The translations under genes and the position numbers were made by a program. This document shows positions 50,749-59,670 of a stretch of DNA of 64,000 nucleotides, in pieces. Position 1 is the first letter of the stretch, and each line of letters opens with the position of its first letter. Below the pieces are notes generated by a model. That model had not been told where the DNA came from. It made no database searches and saw nothing but the letters and a program-made list of their open reading frames with translations. Source of the DNA: Anaerotignum lactatifermentans DSM 14214 (GTDB lineage Bacteria; Bacillota; Clostridia; Lachnospirales; Anaerotignaceae); assembly GCF_900142265.1 (NCBI RefSeq), contig NZ_FRAH01000004.1:1-64000 (forward strand), read 5' to 3'.

Positions 50749-52139
50749 CAATGGACGGAGAAAACCCTTTGGGTGTACGCCCCATTAAAGGACTGTTATT
50801 CTCTTTTTCCATCCCTGCCATCATTTCCTGTCTGGTCAACTCCGTGTATAACATCGTAGACCAGATTTTCATCGGTCAGGGTGTGGGCTATCTGGGGAAC
50901 GCCGCTACCACCATTGCTTTCCCTCTGATGACCATCATCATGGCTTTTGCCACCCTCATCGGCTCCGGCGGCAGCGCTTACGCCGCTTTGCGACTGGGCG
51001 AAGGCAGAAAACGGGAAGCCCTTCTGACACTGAATAACCTGCTGGTCATTGCCATCGGTCTGGGTATCCTGCTGGCGGCAACTGGTCTGATTTTCCTGAA
51101 ACCCATTCTGACACTCTTCGGCGCAACGGAAACCACCATGCCTTACGCCATCGACTATACATCCATCGTCCTTATGGGCGTACCTTTCAGTGTCATCAGT
51201 ATTGCCCTGTCCAACATGGCACGTACAGACGGACACCCCCGTATGTCCATGTACGGCATCCTCATCGGCGCTGCCCTGAACACGGTACTTGACCCCATTT
51301 ATATTTTCGTACTGGATTGGGGCGTGAAAGGCGCTGCCATCGCTACCATTACTGCACAGTTCGTTTCTATGGTGGTGCTGTGTTACTACTTCCTGAGAAA
51401 AGGAAATATGCGCTTTACCCGCAGATACATGAAACCCGTAGGTCGTGTCTGGTATAAAATCTTCTCTCTGGGCATTTCCTCCGGTATCACTTCTTTGGTT
51501 GCCTGCATCATGCAGGTGGTCATGAACAACTCTCTGGTTTACTACGGCAACCAGACAGAAATCACCGGTGACGTTGCCCTCAGCGCCATGGGTATTGTCA
51601 TGAAGATTGCCATGATTCTGGCGTCTGTATGTATCGGCTTTGGTATCGGTGCCCAGCCTATTCTGGGCTTTAACCTGGGTGCGAAAAAATACGCCCGTGT
51701 ACGTCACACCTATCTCCTTGCCGTATCCATTGCCACAGGCTCCATCCTCATCGGCTGGGCTGTATGCCAGCTGGCGCCGCATCTGGTGCTGAGCCTGTTC
51801 GGGAAAGAAAATCAGACATTTACAGACTTTGCTGTACGCTGTCTGCGGATTTATCTGGGCGGTATTTTCTGTGCCGGCTTCCAGATCGTTTCCACCAACT
51901 ACTTCCAGGCAACCGGTCAGCCTTTGAAAGCTTCTCTGCTTTCCATGCTCCGTCAGCTCATCCTGCTGATTCCCCTGCTGCTGATCCTGCCTTTGTTCTT
52001 CGGTCTGAATGGTCTGCTTTATGCAGGTCCCTGCGCAGACATCGGCTCTGCCGTTATTGTGGCACTGTTCATCCTGCCGGAAATGCGGAAACTGAATCGC
52101 AGAATCGCAGAAAGCCAAGGTCCTGCACTGGCTGCTTAA
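50730..52139 (+). CDS. MATE-family efflux transporter
   Basis: 469 residues, 12 hydrophobic helices. Start block MDGENPLGVRPIKGLLFSFSIPAIISCLVNSVYNIVDQIFIGQGVG and the mirrored second half (SLGISSGITSLVACIMQVVMNNSLV; GFGIGAQPILGFNLGAKKY) are typical of MepA/DinF-type cation-driven drug exporters. Regulated by the overlapping MarR gene. Confidence 0.92.
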   Translation: MQQRTLTMDGENPLGVRPIKGLLFSFSIPAIISCLVNSVYNIVDQIFIGQGVGYLGNAATTIAFPLMTIIMAFATLIGSGGSAYAALRLGEGRKREALLTLNNLLVIAIGLGILLAATGLIFLKPILTLFGATETTMPYAIDYTSIVLMGVPFSVISIALSNMARTDGHPRMSMYGILIGAALNTVLDPIYIFVLDWGVKGAAIATITAQFVSMVVLCYYFLRKGNMRFTRRYMKPVGRVWYKIFSLGISSGITSLVACIMQVVMNNSLVYYGNQTEITGDVALSAMGIVMKIAMILASVCIGFGIGAQPILGFNLGAKKYARVRHTYLLAVSIATGSILIGWAVCQLAPHLVLSLFGKENQTFTDFAVRCLRIYLGGIFCAGFQIVSTNYFQATGQPLKASLLSMLRQLILLIPLLLILPLFFGLNGLLYAGPCADIGSAVIVALFILPEMRKLNRRIAESQGPALAA

Positions 52140-52277
52140 AGAAAACAAAAAAGCTGAAATCCTTGTCATTATAAAGGATTTCAGCCTTTTATTTTTACCA
52201 TGATTTTATGAAAAATCCCCCTTTGAAAAGAGAAAAAGGAAAAGCAATGTTTTCCTAAGGGGAACTTGCTTTTCCTT
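52138..52277 (+). repeat. Dispersed repeat family B, copy 5, with terminator
   Basis: Core hairpin AAAGCTGAAATCCTT..AAGGATTTCAGCCTTT (52149-52190) followed by TTATTTTT, which also ends the MATE operon. Module 2 is diverged: AGCAATGTTTTCCTAAGGGG. Confidence 0.7.
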
Positions 52278-52322
52278 TCTCTTTTTTTGCTTTCTCACGA
52301 AAGCTTGTGTAAGGGTATTTTA

Positions 52323-54848
52323 TCAAAAAATTTCGTGGAATGCTTTTTTCTGCTGTACGGCTTCTGTGACTTCCGCCATCTTGCTTGTGTCGCCGATGAG
52401 GATGACACCGCACAGGGCATTGTTACGGAAATAGTATTTTTCCAGTGTGAGTTTCTTATCGTCACGGATTTCCAGTGTTTTGTATGTGACGTCTTCTTTT
52501 GTACCAACGTCACCAATGGAATATACGGAAGTGTTCAGGGCGTTCAGTGTCATGCCCTGTGTCTGAGGCACATAAGGCAGGCTGTCGCCAGCTGCGTTTG
52601 CACCGGCAATGCGACCCATTTCCATTGCTACAGGCCAGATTGCGATGTTTGCGCCGTCGAATTCCGCACAGTCACCACCAGCAAATACATTGCTGTCGCT
52701 GGTCTGCATTTTGTCGCTGACGATAACAGCACGATTTGTCAGGATGCCTGCTTCTTCTGCCAGTTCTTTGTTGGCACGTACGCCTGTGGACATGATAACG
52801 ATATCCGCGGGAATCTTTGTGCCATCTGCCAGCATAACGCCTTCTACTTTGCCGTCGCCGACGATTTCTGCAATCTTCGCGCCCACAACGATGTTCACGC
52901 CGTTTTTCGCTGCGATCTTCTTCAGCATATCAGCGCCTACTGCATCCATTTTGCCCAGCAGCAGTTCAGGAGCGCCTTCCAGTACAGTCACTTCCAGTTT
53001 TTCTTTACGCAGTTCCCATGCGCTTTCCAGACCCAACACGCCGCCGCCGATAACGACTGCATGTTTTGCCTGCAGTGCCATATGGTTGATCTTTTCTACG
53101 TCAGCAATGGTGCGGACAGGTGTCACGCCTTCCAGATCTGCACCCTTGATGGGAGGGATGAAGCTGTAGGAGCCCAGTGCGTATACGCATTTGTCATAAG
53201 GCAGGACAGTGCCGTCGGACAGGTGGATTTCTCTTCTGCCCAGATCCATAGCTTCTGCTTTCACGCCCAGACGCAGGTCGATGCAGTGATCTTCATACCA
53301 TGCAGCTTCTTTGCTTGCAATGGCGCCGCCGCTGATGGCACCGAACATATTCTTTGTGAGCATAGGTCTGTCATAAGGCAGTTCGTTTTCTTCAGAAATC
53401 ATGATGATGCTTGCAGTCTGGTTTCTTTCCCGGATAGCTTTTGCCGCATTGAGTGCTGCTGTGCCGCCGCCCAGTACAACAAATTTTTCCATGGTATCCA
53501 TGCGGTGTGTTACTTCATCCAGATCAACAGGCACGAAGTTTTCTTTGCCTACGCCGCAGACAGGGCAGGTTTCCATGGATGCGTCGAAGATTTCGCCGCA
53601 AACCAGACATCTTACCAGACCGCTTCTTGCGCTGGCTTTCTTTTCGTCTTTCTTCAGCAGAGTATCTGCGAAACGATAACCATATTCATAAGCGTCCATC
53701 AGTTCGTTTTCAGAGGGTTTCAGACGTACTTTGAAACCGTCTACCACTTTCAGACGAATCTGTTTCAGTCTTTCGATGATGTGAGGCACACCTTCACCGC
53801 TCCAGCCGTAGCTGCCGAAGGCACTTGCCAATTTCCCGCCGTGGATAGGAGGGAACATGAGTGTTGTCAGATCCCAGATGGGTTTCAGGGCTTCACCCAG
53901 AATGGTAGGTGTACCGAAGAGGATACCATCAGCTGTGCCGATTTCGCCCAGCACTTCTGCCTGATCGGCTGTTACCATATCGTACAGTTTTACGTCGATG
54001 ATTTCGTCGTTATCCTGAATGCCTTTTGCAATCTGTTCTGCCAGCTGACCTGTGTAGCCATAAGCGCTTACATAAGGGATGACAACTTTTTTACGGTCAC
54101 TTACAGGCACTTTGCACCATTCTTCATAAATATCCATCAGTTCAGACAGATGGCTGTCCAGAACGGGACCGTGACCGGGGCAGATCATGTCGATATCCAT
54201 CTGACGTACGGCTGCCAGTGCGTTTGTCATATAGGGCTGTTTGAAGGGGCCCAGAATGTTGTCAAAGTAATATTTTGTTGCGCGCATATAACCTTCTGTA
54301 TCGGTTACTGTGCTGCGCAGGATGCCTTCGTGTGCATAGTGAGAACCGAAGGAGTCACATGTCACCAGTGTTTTGTCCTCTACGATGTAGGTGTACATGG
54401 TATCGGGCCAATGCAGGTTGGGGAACACATGGAACTGCAATGTTTTATTACCAATCTTCAGTTCGTCGCCGTCTTTGATGGCAATGCTGTAGAAATCACC
54501 ATTGATGATGTGTTTCAGGAAGCCGATGGCAACAGGTGTTGCAACCACTTTGGCTCTGGGGCAGATGTCCAGAATCCGTTTGATGCTGCCCACATGGTCG
54601 GGTTCTGTATGGTTTACCACGATATAGTCAATGGTGGAAACGTCTGTGATCTGAGAAAGTGTTTCCAGATAATCGTCGAAGAATTTTTCTTTTGCTGTTT
54701 CAAACAGGACAGTCTTGTCACCTGTTTTGAGCAGATAAGAGTTATAGGTAGTACCAAATTCTGTCATCATGATGATGTCGAATACACGCAGGTCCTTGTC
54801 CAGAACGCCGGTCCAGTAAAAATCAGGTTTGAGTTGCATTGCTTTCAT
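52323..54848 (-). CDS. Class F flavodiiron protein: FDP core, rubredoxin and NADH:rubredoxin reductase in one chain
   Basis: 841 residues. 1-250: beta-lactamase-like diiron domain with H80-x-E82-x-D84-H85, H146, D165 and H226. 255-395: flavodoxin domain (VSAYGYTGQLAEQIAKGI). 414-431: short rubredoxin site C414-x-x-C417 and C428-x-x-C431. About 455-841: FAD/NAD oxidoreductase (VVLGGGTAALNAAKAI; VVIGGGVLGLESAWEL; NVFAGGDCAEFDG). Known: such class F proteins of Clostridia reduce O2 to water, and some NO, directly with NADH. AAGGAGG lies 11 bases before the ATG. It is 126 bp downstream of desulfoferrodoxin, on the same strand. Confidence 0.93.
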   Translation of the reverse strand: MKAMQLKPDFYWTGVLDKDLRVFDIIMMTEFGTTYNSYLLKTGDKTVLFETAKEKFFDDYLETLSQITDVSTIDYIVVNHTEPDHVGSIKRILDICPRAKVVATPVAIGFLKHIINGDFYSIAIKDGDELKIGNKTLQFHVFPNLHWPDTMYTYIVEDKTLVTCDSFGSHYAHEGILRSTVTDTEGYMRATKYYFDNILGPFKQPYMTNALAAVRQMDIDMICPGHGPVLDSHLSELMDIYEEWCKVPVSDRKKVVIPYVSAYGYTGQLAEQIAKGIQDNDEIIDVKLYDMVTADQAEVLGEIGTADGILFGTPTILGEALKPIWDLTTLMFPPIHGGKLASAFGSYGWSGEGVPHIIERLKQIRLKVVDGFKVRLKPSENELMDAYEYGYRFADTLLKKDEKKASARSGLVRCLVCGEIFDASMETCPVCGVGKENFVPVDLDEVTHRMDTMEKFVVLGGGTAALNAAKAIRERNQTASIIMISEENELPYDRPMLTKNMFGAISGGAIASKEAAWYEDHCIDLRLGVKAEAMDLGRREIHLSDGTVLPYDKCVYALGSYSFIPPIKGADLEGVTPVRTIADVEKINHMALQAKHAVVIGGGVLGLESAWELRKEKLEVTVLEGAPELLLGKMDAVGADMLKKIAAKNGVNIVVGAKIAEIVGDGKVEGVMLADGTKIPADIVIMSTGVRANKELAEEAGILTNRAVIVSDKMQTSDSNVFAGGDCAEFDGANIAIWPVAMEMGRIAGANAAGDSLPYVPQTQGMTLNALNTSVYSIGDVGTKEDVTYKTLEIRDDKKLTLEKYYFRNNALCGVILIGDTSKMAEVTEAVQQKKAFHEIF

Positions 54849-54898
54849 GGGTGTTTCCGCCTCCTTGATGATTTATGTCTTTTTTTTCACAAATATTC

Positions 54899-54940
54899 TG
54901 AAAAGAAAACCGGGCGGGCACACGCCCGTACCCAGTTTTC
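54899..54940 (-). terminator. Terminator between desulfoferrodoxin and the flavodiiron gene
   Basis: CGGGCG and CGCCCG with flanking GGG/CCC and AAAAC/GTTTT pairs; on the minus strand a TTTTCTTTTC run follows. Confidence 0.65.
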
Positions 54941-54974
54941 CCTGTTACATTTTCTTCTATTTATTTTGATATGC

Positions 54975-55358
54975 TTAGATTTCTGCTTTCCACAGACCGT
55001 GCAGGTTGCAGTATTCGTAAGCAGCTACTGCCTGTTCGCCTTCTGCCAGTGCAAAGACTGCTTCGGGAGCGCCTGTGTGATCCAGATATTTGATCTGGCC
55101 GCCCTGGCTGGTTTCCAGATAGATCCATGCGATGTGGTGTTCTTCCAGCATGGGATGTGTTACTTCGCCAACTTTTACAGTTACTTTGCTGCCTTCTACC
55201 TGAACTACAGGAACGTGTTTTTCGCCTGCGCCATCAGATGTGTTGGCTTTCAGTTCTGTCATTTTTTCGCCGCAGCATACTACGGGAACGCCTTTGTCTT
55301 CTACCATAGTGATGATGTTTTTACAGTGTTTGCAGATAAAAAATCTAGGTGCCTTCAT
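54975..55358 (-). CDS. dfx: Desulfoferrodoxin (superoxide reductase, class I)
   Basis: 127 residues, AAGGAGG upstream. N-terminal desulforedoxin centre C9-x-x-C12 and C28-C29. Catalytic Fe(His)4Cys centre: EKHVPV, HPMLEEHHIAW and CNLHGLW near 117-122. It reduces superoxide to peroxide without making O2, and rubrerythrin can then remove the peroxide. Confidence 0.96.
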   Translation of the reverse strand: MKAPRFFICKHCKNIITMVEDKGVPVVCCGEKMTELKANTSDGAGEKHVPVVQVEGSKVTVKVGEVTHPMLEEHHIAWIYLETSQGGQIKYLDHTGAPEAVFALAEGEQAVAAYEYCNLHGLWKAEI

Positions 55359-55430
55359 GTTACATACCTCCTTGTGTTATAAAATACCCTTTACATATCT
55401 AAATTATCCTCATTTCTGAGGTTTTTTCCT

Positions 55431-55492
55431 TTGACTTTTCTATGGGCTTATGATACCATAAAATCAGCAAAATATATGTTGCAAATGCAACA
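55431..55492 (+). promoter_or_regulatory. Promoter and palindrome in front of the Crp-family gene
   Basis: TTGACT (55431-55436), 17 bp, TACCAT (55454-55459). TGTTGCAAATGCAACA (55477-55492) has perfect 7-bp arms and lies at about +12, directly before the gene. A small hairpin CCTCA/TGAGG with six T is at 55408-55427. Confidence 0.7.
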
Positions 55493-55507
55493 GAAAAGAG
55501 GTTTTTT

Positions 55508-56140
55508 ATGAATTTATTGGAAAATCCTCTCTTTACCGGCATCCTCCCGGAAGAACTGGATCAAATGAAAACCTGTTTTGAAATGGAAAACCGCACATTT
55601 CGGGAAAAAGAGGAGATTCCCATGGAAGGCAAAGTGGGCATCCTCCTTTCGGGCAGCGTTTCCCTGAACCGCCTTGGGGCTGACGGCAATCTGGACATGC
55701 TGGAATACCTCACAGATGGGGGCATCTTCGGCTCTTTTTTCTCCCTGTTTGACGGGGGTGAGATCATTGCCATCTGCGAAAAAGCCTGCTCCATCGTATT
55801 CATCGACACCTGCCACATCACCAAACGATGCAGCCGCGCCTGTCATCATCACAGTCAGGTGGTGGAAAACCTCCTGTCCCTTATGACAGAAAAAGTGCAG
55901 CAGCTCAGCGAAAAAGTGGAGATTCTTTCCCATCGTTCCATCCGGGAAAAACTCCTGTGTTATTTCCGCCTGCAAAGCATGAAAACGGGAAAAGACGAAA
56001 TCCTCATTCCCTTTTCTTTCAGTGCCCTTGCCAATTATCTTTGCGTTGACCGCAGCGCCATGACAAGAGAACTGCGAAAAATGAAAGCGGATGGTCTGGT
56101 GGACGTCAACGGCAGACAAGTCCATCTTTATCCTATGTAA
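55508..56140 (+). CDS. Crp/Fnr-family regulator
   Basis: 210 residues. A cyclic-nucleotide-type beta roll (about 10-110; GKVGILLSGSVSLNRLGADGNLDMLEYLTDGGIFGSF), a dimer helix, and an HTH_Crp (LIPFSFSALANYLCVDRSAMTRELRKMKADGLVDV). Cys93, Cys101, Cys108, Cys112 are spread, but no N-terminal Fnr cluster motif is seen. Divergent from desulfoferrodoxin and the flavodiiron gene, so it is their likely regulator; the signal is unknown. Confidence 0.85.
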   Translation: MNLLENPLFTGILPEELDQMKTCFEMENRTFREKEEIPMEGKVGILLSGSVSLNRLGADGNLDMLEYLTDGGIFGSFFSLFDGGEIIAICEKACSIVFIDTCHITKRCSRACHHHSQVVENLLSLMTEKVQQLSEKVEILSHRSIREKLLCYFRLQSMKTGKDEILIPFSFSALANYLCVDRSAMTRELRKMKADGLVDVNGRQVHLYPM

Positions 56141-56189
56141 AAAGAATTTCTTTATCAGAAAACAAAAATAGCTGGAATCCTTTTGGGGA

Positions 56190-56358
56190 GCTCCTTCATA
56201 AGAAAACAAAGAAAGCCAAAATCCTTATGATGACAAAGGATTTCGGCTTTCTTATTTTATTAAGATTTTATTTGTTACGTTTTCTTCTGAAGGCAGCCGA
56301 CGCAATTCCCCTTAAGAAAGCAAGGAAAAAACAATGTTTTCTTAAGGGGAATTTGCTT
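56190..56358 (+). repeat. Dispersed repeat family B, copy 6 (complete)
   Basis: CTTCATAAGAAAACAAAG, core AAAGCCAAAATCCTT..AAGGATTTCGGCTTTC, TTTTCTTCTGAAGG, CGCAATTCCCCTTAAGAAAG and AATGTTTTCTTAAGGGGAAT. A long loop and two palindromic modules are seen. The rest of 56141-56527 has no gene. Confidence 0.8.
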
Positions 56359-56527
56359 TGGGATACCAGCTATTTTATTTGTATCAGAATGATTTTTTGC
56401 AAAAGACAACCAAAGCAGCCCCCGGCAAAAAGAATTCTTCAGGGAGCCAGCTCCGAGTCCTCTTTTTGTGTTTCCATATCCTTTGTTTCTCCTGTCAGAT
56501 AAAAACATCTCCCCTTCGGGAGATTGG

Positions 56528-56782
56528 TCACTGCATCCGATGAAGGTATTTTTCTTTCGTTGCCATACCGCCCCGAATATGGCGTTCTGCCTTATTGACC
56601 TCCAGCACCCGCCGCACAGACTTTGCCAGCTCCGGGTCGATCTTCTCCACCCGGTCTGTGATGTCTTTATGTACGGTGGATTTGCTGATGCCAAATTTCT
56701 TTGCTGTCTCCCGCACGGTGGCATTGGTGTGGATCATAAACTGAGCCACTGCCACCGCCCGTTCTTCAATATAGCTTTTCAA
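56528..56782 (-). CDS. spoIIID: Sporulation transcriptional regulator SpoIIID
   Basis: 84 residues. ATVRETAKKFGISKSTVHKDITDRVEKIDPELAKSVRRVLEVNKAERHIRGGMATKEKY matches SpoIIID along its length: the HTH with S-K-S-T-V-H-K-D and the basic C-terminal R-H-I-R-G-G-x-A-T-K-x-K-Y. The start is a TTG about ten bases after AGGGGAG; a GTG at 56791 is possible. Known: a mother-cell regulator acting with sigma E. Marks a true endospore former. Confidence 0.95.
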   Translation of the reverse strand: MKSYIEERAVAVAQFMIHTNATVRETAKKFGISKSTVHKDITDRVEKIDPELAKSVRRVLEVNKAERHIRGGMATKEKYLHRMQ

Positions 56783-57198
56783 ACAAAAGCACTCCCCTGA
56801 GATATTCTTGATTATCTATATGCAGAGAGCACACAGGATATGAATCCAGGCTGCTTCCTTAGAAGTTATGACATTTTCCCATATGTTTTTTTCCAGTAAA
56901 ACAGCCTTTTCTCTGATTTTTCCCAGAAAAAAATATACTTTTCCCACCAAAAACAATGATTTTTAATAGTAATGTTTTTTATGTTTTGTCATTTTTCCAT
57001 AGTAAAGCCTTGTTTTTCATGGCTGTAAGTGATATATTTATTCTTATAAATCAATTTTTATGAGATTTTCATGAGAAATCATAAATTTTATCATAATTAT
57101 TTTTATGATTTATTCGTTTTATCTATATAAAATGAACAAAAATGGTTTACCACTGCCGTATGCAAACGGCATGGAAATATGAGAAAGGGGTAGATACT
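56783..57198. other. AT-rich region between spoIIID and the glycosidase-like gene
   Basis: 416 bp with no gene. Many ATAAT/TTATAA words (57030-57140); CTATATAAAATG at 57122-57133 is the nearest -10-like word for the rightward gene. I cannot assign a sigma factor. Confidence 0.4.
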
Positions 57199-58806
57199 AT
57201 GAAAAAACAATGGAAAATCATTGGGGCTCTGGGACTCTCCCTCTCCCTTTTGATGAGCAGCACCGCTTTGGCTGCCCACCCGAAAGGATATTGGCCCTAT
57301 CTGTCTGCGTTCAACAACGCAAAGACAGCCAACAATCAGGCACAGATGATCACAACCGGCAATAAACTGCTGCAGTATTATCAGAACCTGCCGCTGGACA
57401 GCGACGTCGCTTCCATCCGTTACAACGTCAACTACGCAAATTACCCGATTTATGAAAAACAGGGCAATTACACCAAAGCAAAAGAAGCTTTGCAGCAGGT
57501 AGCCACCAACGGGGCTTATCTGGGCTTTCATGACGCGGTGACCATGGCAAACGAACGTATGCGGAAAATTTCTCCCAATGCACAGGTTTACGCACTGACA
57601 AACACTTCCGCGCCTTACTATGGTGCGAAACATGAACCCAAAAACGGCACATTATACGGCCGTGTATGGACAGAACAGAATGACAGCGCTGCCCAGAACG
57701 AAGCCATCGTTTCTTTCTATATTGAAATGGGACAGAACGCAGCGGACTATGAACGTTTCATCGAGCCTTATGAAGGCGGCGACCATGTAATCCACATCGC
57801 TTGGAACTTCCCCGGCGAAGGCAGCACCGTAAGTGCCATCAACAGCGGCTCTTATGACAGCAACATCCAGCAGACACTTCAGTATCTGGCAACCATCGAT
57901 GCCCCCGTTCTGCTGCGTATCGGCGGTGAAATGAACATCTGGACAACTGCTACCACAGGAGATGCTTTCAAAGCAGCTTATACCCGCATTGCAAAACAGG
58001 CAAGAACCATCTGCCCTAACGTGGCACTGGTATTCTCCACCAACTACACCTCTCCTTTTGGCGGCAGCATGGAACCTTACTTCCCCGATGCTTCTCTGGT
58101 AGACTGGGTTGGTACTTCCCTGTACAACAACAAATATCAGTTTGCTTCCAGCCCCACCAAAGGCGTGGACAACAACGAAATGTACTTCGGTATCGGTGAT
58201 TATGCAGACCCTGTGAAAAACCTGAGCCATACAGCAGATTTGGCGAAGAAATACAACAAACCCATCATCATCACCGAAGGGGGCAGCGGTTATCTGTCCG
58301 GCTATGCGGATACAGCAACCTTCGCAGCAGACCGTATCCGCGAAGCATACACTTCACTGAACATGGTTTACCCTCAGGTAAAAGCCATCATCCACTTTGA
58401 CCGCAGCGGCAGCGGCTATGATTATTCTCTGCAGAACAATGCTACCGTACAGGCAGCTTACAACAGTGCACTGAAATCCAATCCCACACTGATGTCCAGC
58501 CCCAGCCAGACAGTGACACAGTCCTTCAAGCCTCTGTCTCAGGTAACAGGCGCAAATGGTGTTGTAACACTGCGTGCATACTGTGATGTCATCGGTCAGA
58601 CTGTCACCGTAACCTATTCCGTAGACGGCAAATGGGTCGGCACACAGAAAACCGTGCCTTACAACTGCCAGCTGGATACTTCCACACTGACAGCAGGCAA
58701 CCATACTTTGAAAGTGGTATGCAACGCACCCAACGGCTACAGCCAGACACTGAATTATCAGCTGACAAAAGCAGCCAACGGCAGCGTATCTTTCAAACAG
58801 GCATAA
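57199..58806 (+). CDS. Secreted glycoside-hydrolase-like protein (GH26-like barrel) with C-terminal beta domain
   Basis: 535 residues from the ATG with AAAGGGG upstream; an earlier in-frame start has none. Signal peptide IIGALGLSLSLLMSSTALAA. A helical region (40-150) precedes a TIM-barrel-like part: HVIHIAWNFPGEGSTVSAINSG, VLLRIGGEMNIWT (probable acid/base Glu), LVDWVGTSLYNNKY and IIITEGGSGY (probable nucleophile Glu). About 430-535 is an Ig-like sugar- or wall-binding part (VTVTYSVDGKWVGTQKTVP). The family and substrate are uncertain; endo-mannanase-like action is a guess from the two Glu motifs. Confidence 0.7.
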   Translation: MKKQWKIIGALGLSLSLLMSSTALAAHPKGYWPYLSAFNNAKTANNQAQMITTGNKLLQYYQNLPLDSDVASIRYNVNYANYPIYEKQGNYTKAKEALQQVATNGAYLGFHDAVTMANERMRKISPNAQVYALTNTSAPYYGAKHEPKNGTLYGRVWTEQNDSAAQNEAIVSFYIEMGQNAADYERFIEPYEGGDHVIHIAWNFPGEGSTVSAINSGSYDSNIQQTLQYLATIDAPVLLRIGGEMNIWTTATTGDAFKAAYTRIAKQARTICPNVALVFSTNYTSPFGGSMEPYFPDASLVDWVGTSLYNNKYQFASSPTKGVDNNEMYFGIGDYADPVKNLSHTADLAKKYNKPIIITEGGSGYLSGYADTATFAADRIREAYTSLNMVYPQVKAIIHFDRSGSGYDYSLQNNATVQAAYNSALKSNPTLMSSPSQTVTQSFKPLSQVTGANGVVTLRAYCDVIGQTVTVTYSVDGKWVGTQKTVPYNCQLDTSTLTAGNHTLKVVCNAPNGYSQTLNYQLTKAANGSVSFKQA

Positions 58807-58839
58807 ATTTTCCGGCACATCAAAAGCCGAATACCCTTC

Positions 58840-58910
58840 GGGGCATCTTCATAAGATAAGAAAACAAAGAAAGCTGAAATCCTGCAAAGGATTCCAGCTT
58901 TCTTCTTTTT
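58840..58910 (+). repeat. Dispersed repeat family B, copy 7 (first module only)
   Basis: GGGGCATCTTCATAAG, AAGAAAACAAAGAAAGC, core AAGCTGAAATCC..GGATTCCAGCTTTCTT. It also looks like the terminator of the upstream gene. Confidence 0.7.
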
Positions 58911-58923
58911 TGAAAGAAAAAAA

Positions 58924-58947
58924 GCACGGCACCTTTCGGTGCCGTGC
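58924..58947. terminator. Terminator of hsp20
   Basis: GCACGGCACC, loop, GGTGCCGTGC; on the minus strand it is followed by a run of seven T. Confidence 0.85.
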
Positions 58948-58983
58948 CTGCTGATTATTTATCTCCTGCTGATGAGTTCCTCA

Positions 58984-59436
58984 TCAGCCTTCAATGGCGA
59001 TTCTGCCGTCATGTTCAACCTGAGGTGCTTCTTTTCTAGGCAGTGTCAGTGTCAAAACGCCGTCTTCATATTTTGCCTGTACATCGTCAGGTGTCATATG
59101 GTCACCTACATAGAAGGTACGGCGCATGGAGCCTGCGTAACGTTCCTGACGCAGATAAATGCCATCTTCTTCTTTCTTTTCTTCTTTTTTCGTAGCGGAA
59201 ATGGTCAGGTAACCTTTATTCAGGTTAATCTGTACGTCTTCTTTTTTGAAGCCGGGCAAATTCATAACCACTTCATATTTGTCTTCTGTTCTTCTTACAT
59301 CTGTCAGCATGACATCTTTTGCGTGTTTGCCGTACAAAGGATTCATTTTTGCGAAAAATTCTCTGTCGAAAGAGGTATCGGGCCAGTTTTCGTTGTCAAA
59401 CAGGTTATCTCCAAAAAAGTTATGCATCATCATCAT
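58984..59436 (-). CDS. hsp20: Small heat-shock protein Hsp20
   Basis: 150 residues. Alpha-crystallin domain about 42-145: DVMLTDVRRTEDKYEVVMNLPGFKKEDVQINLNKGYLTISA, RRTFYVGD and YEDGVLTLTLPRKE, ending in the I-A-I oligomer anchor (GRIAIEG). An ATP-independent holder of unfolding proteins. AAGGGAG lies nine bases before the ATG. A CIRCE-like site stands at its promoter. Confidence 0.95.
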   Translation of the reverse strand: MMMMHNFFGDNLFDNENWPDTSFDREFFAKMNPLYGKHAKDVMLTDVRRTEDKYEVVMNLPGFKKEDVQINLNKGYLTISATKKEEKKEEDGIYLRQERYAGSMRRTFYVGDHMTPDDVQAKYEDGVLTLTLPRKEAPQVEHDGRIAIEG

Positions 59437-59575
59437 AAGTCATATCTCCCTTCATAAATGACATTTACATGTTTGAATCAGCACGGTCGGAGAATTCCGA
59501 AGGTGTTGTTTTTCTCTTTTCGGACGCGGGCACAGGTGCCTTTTTTCTTTTAGTACCTTTCCTTTGTTCGACTGT

Positions 59576-59618
59576 ATCTTAGCACCATTTGTTAGCATTG
59601 TCAAGAGGTGAGTGCTAA
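59576..59618 (-). promoter_or_regulatory. hsp20 promoter with CIRCE-like HrcA site
   Basis: On the minus strand TTGACA (59599-59604), 17 bp, TAAGAT (59576-59581). TTAGCATTG, nine bases, GAGTGCTAA (59592-59618) has the CIRCE layout with one perfect arm and one arm at 7 of 9. A further TTAGCACC word at 59579-59586 overlaps the -10. Confidence 0.8.
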
Positions 59619-59646
59619 TTTTTTTAAAAAAATTTTTGGCATGGGA

Positions 59647-59670
59647 AAAAGCTTGAAAAATCAAGCTTTT
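59647..59670 (-). terminator. Terminator overlapping the arginase-family stop codon
   Basis: AAAAGCTTGA and TCAAGCTTTT; the TGA stop is part of the stem. Confidence 0.7.

Noticed and set aside
52266-55382. A very long open frame (over 1000 codons) on the plus strand
   Set aside because: It runs opposite the flavodiiron and desulfoferrodoxin genes, has no ribosome site, and its translation is rich in Cys, His and Phe, as expected for the complement of well-coded genes.
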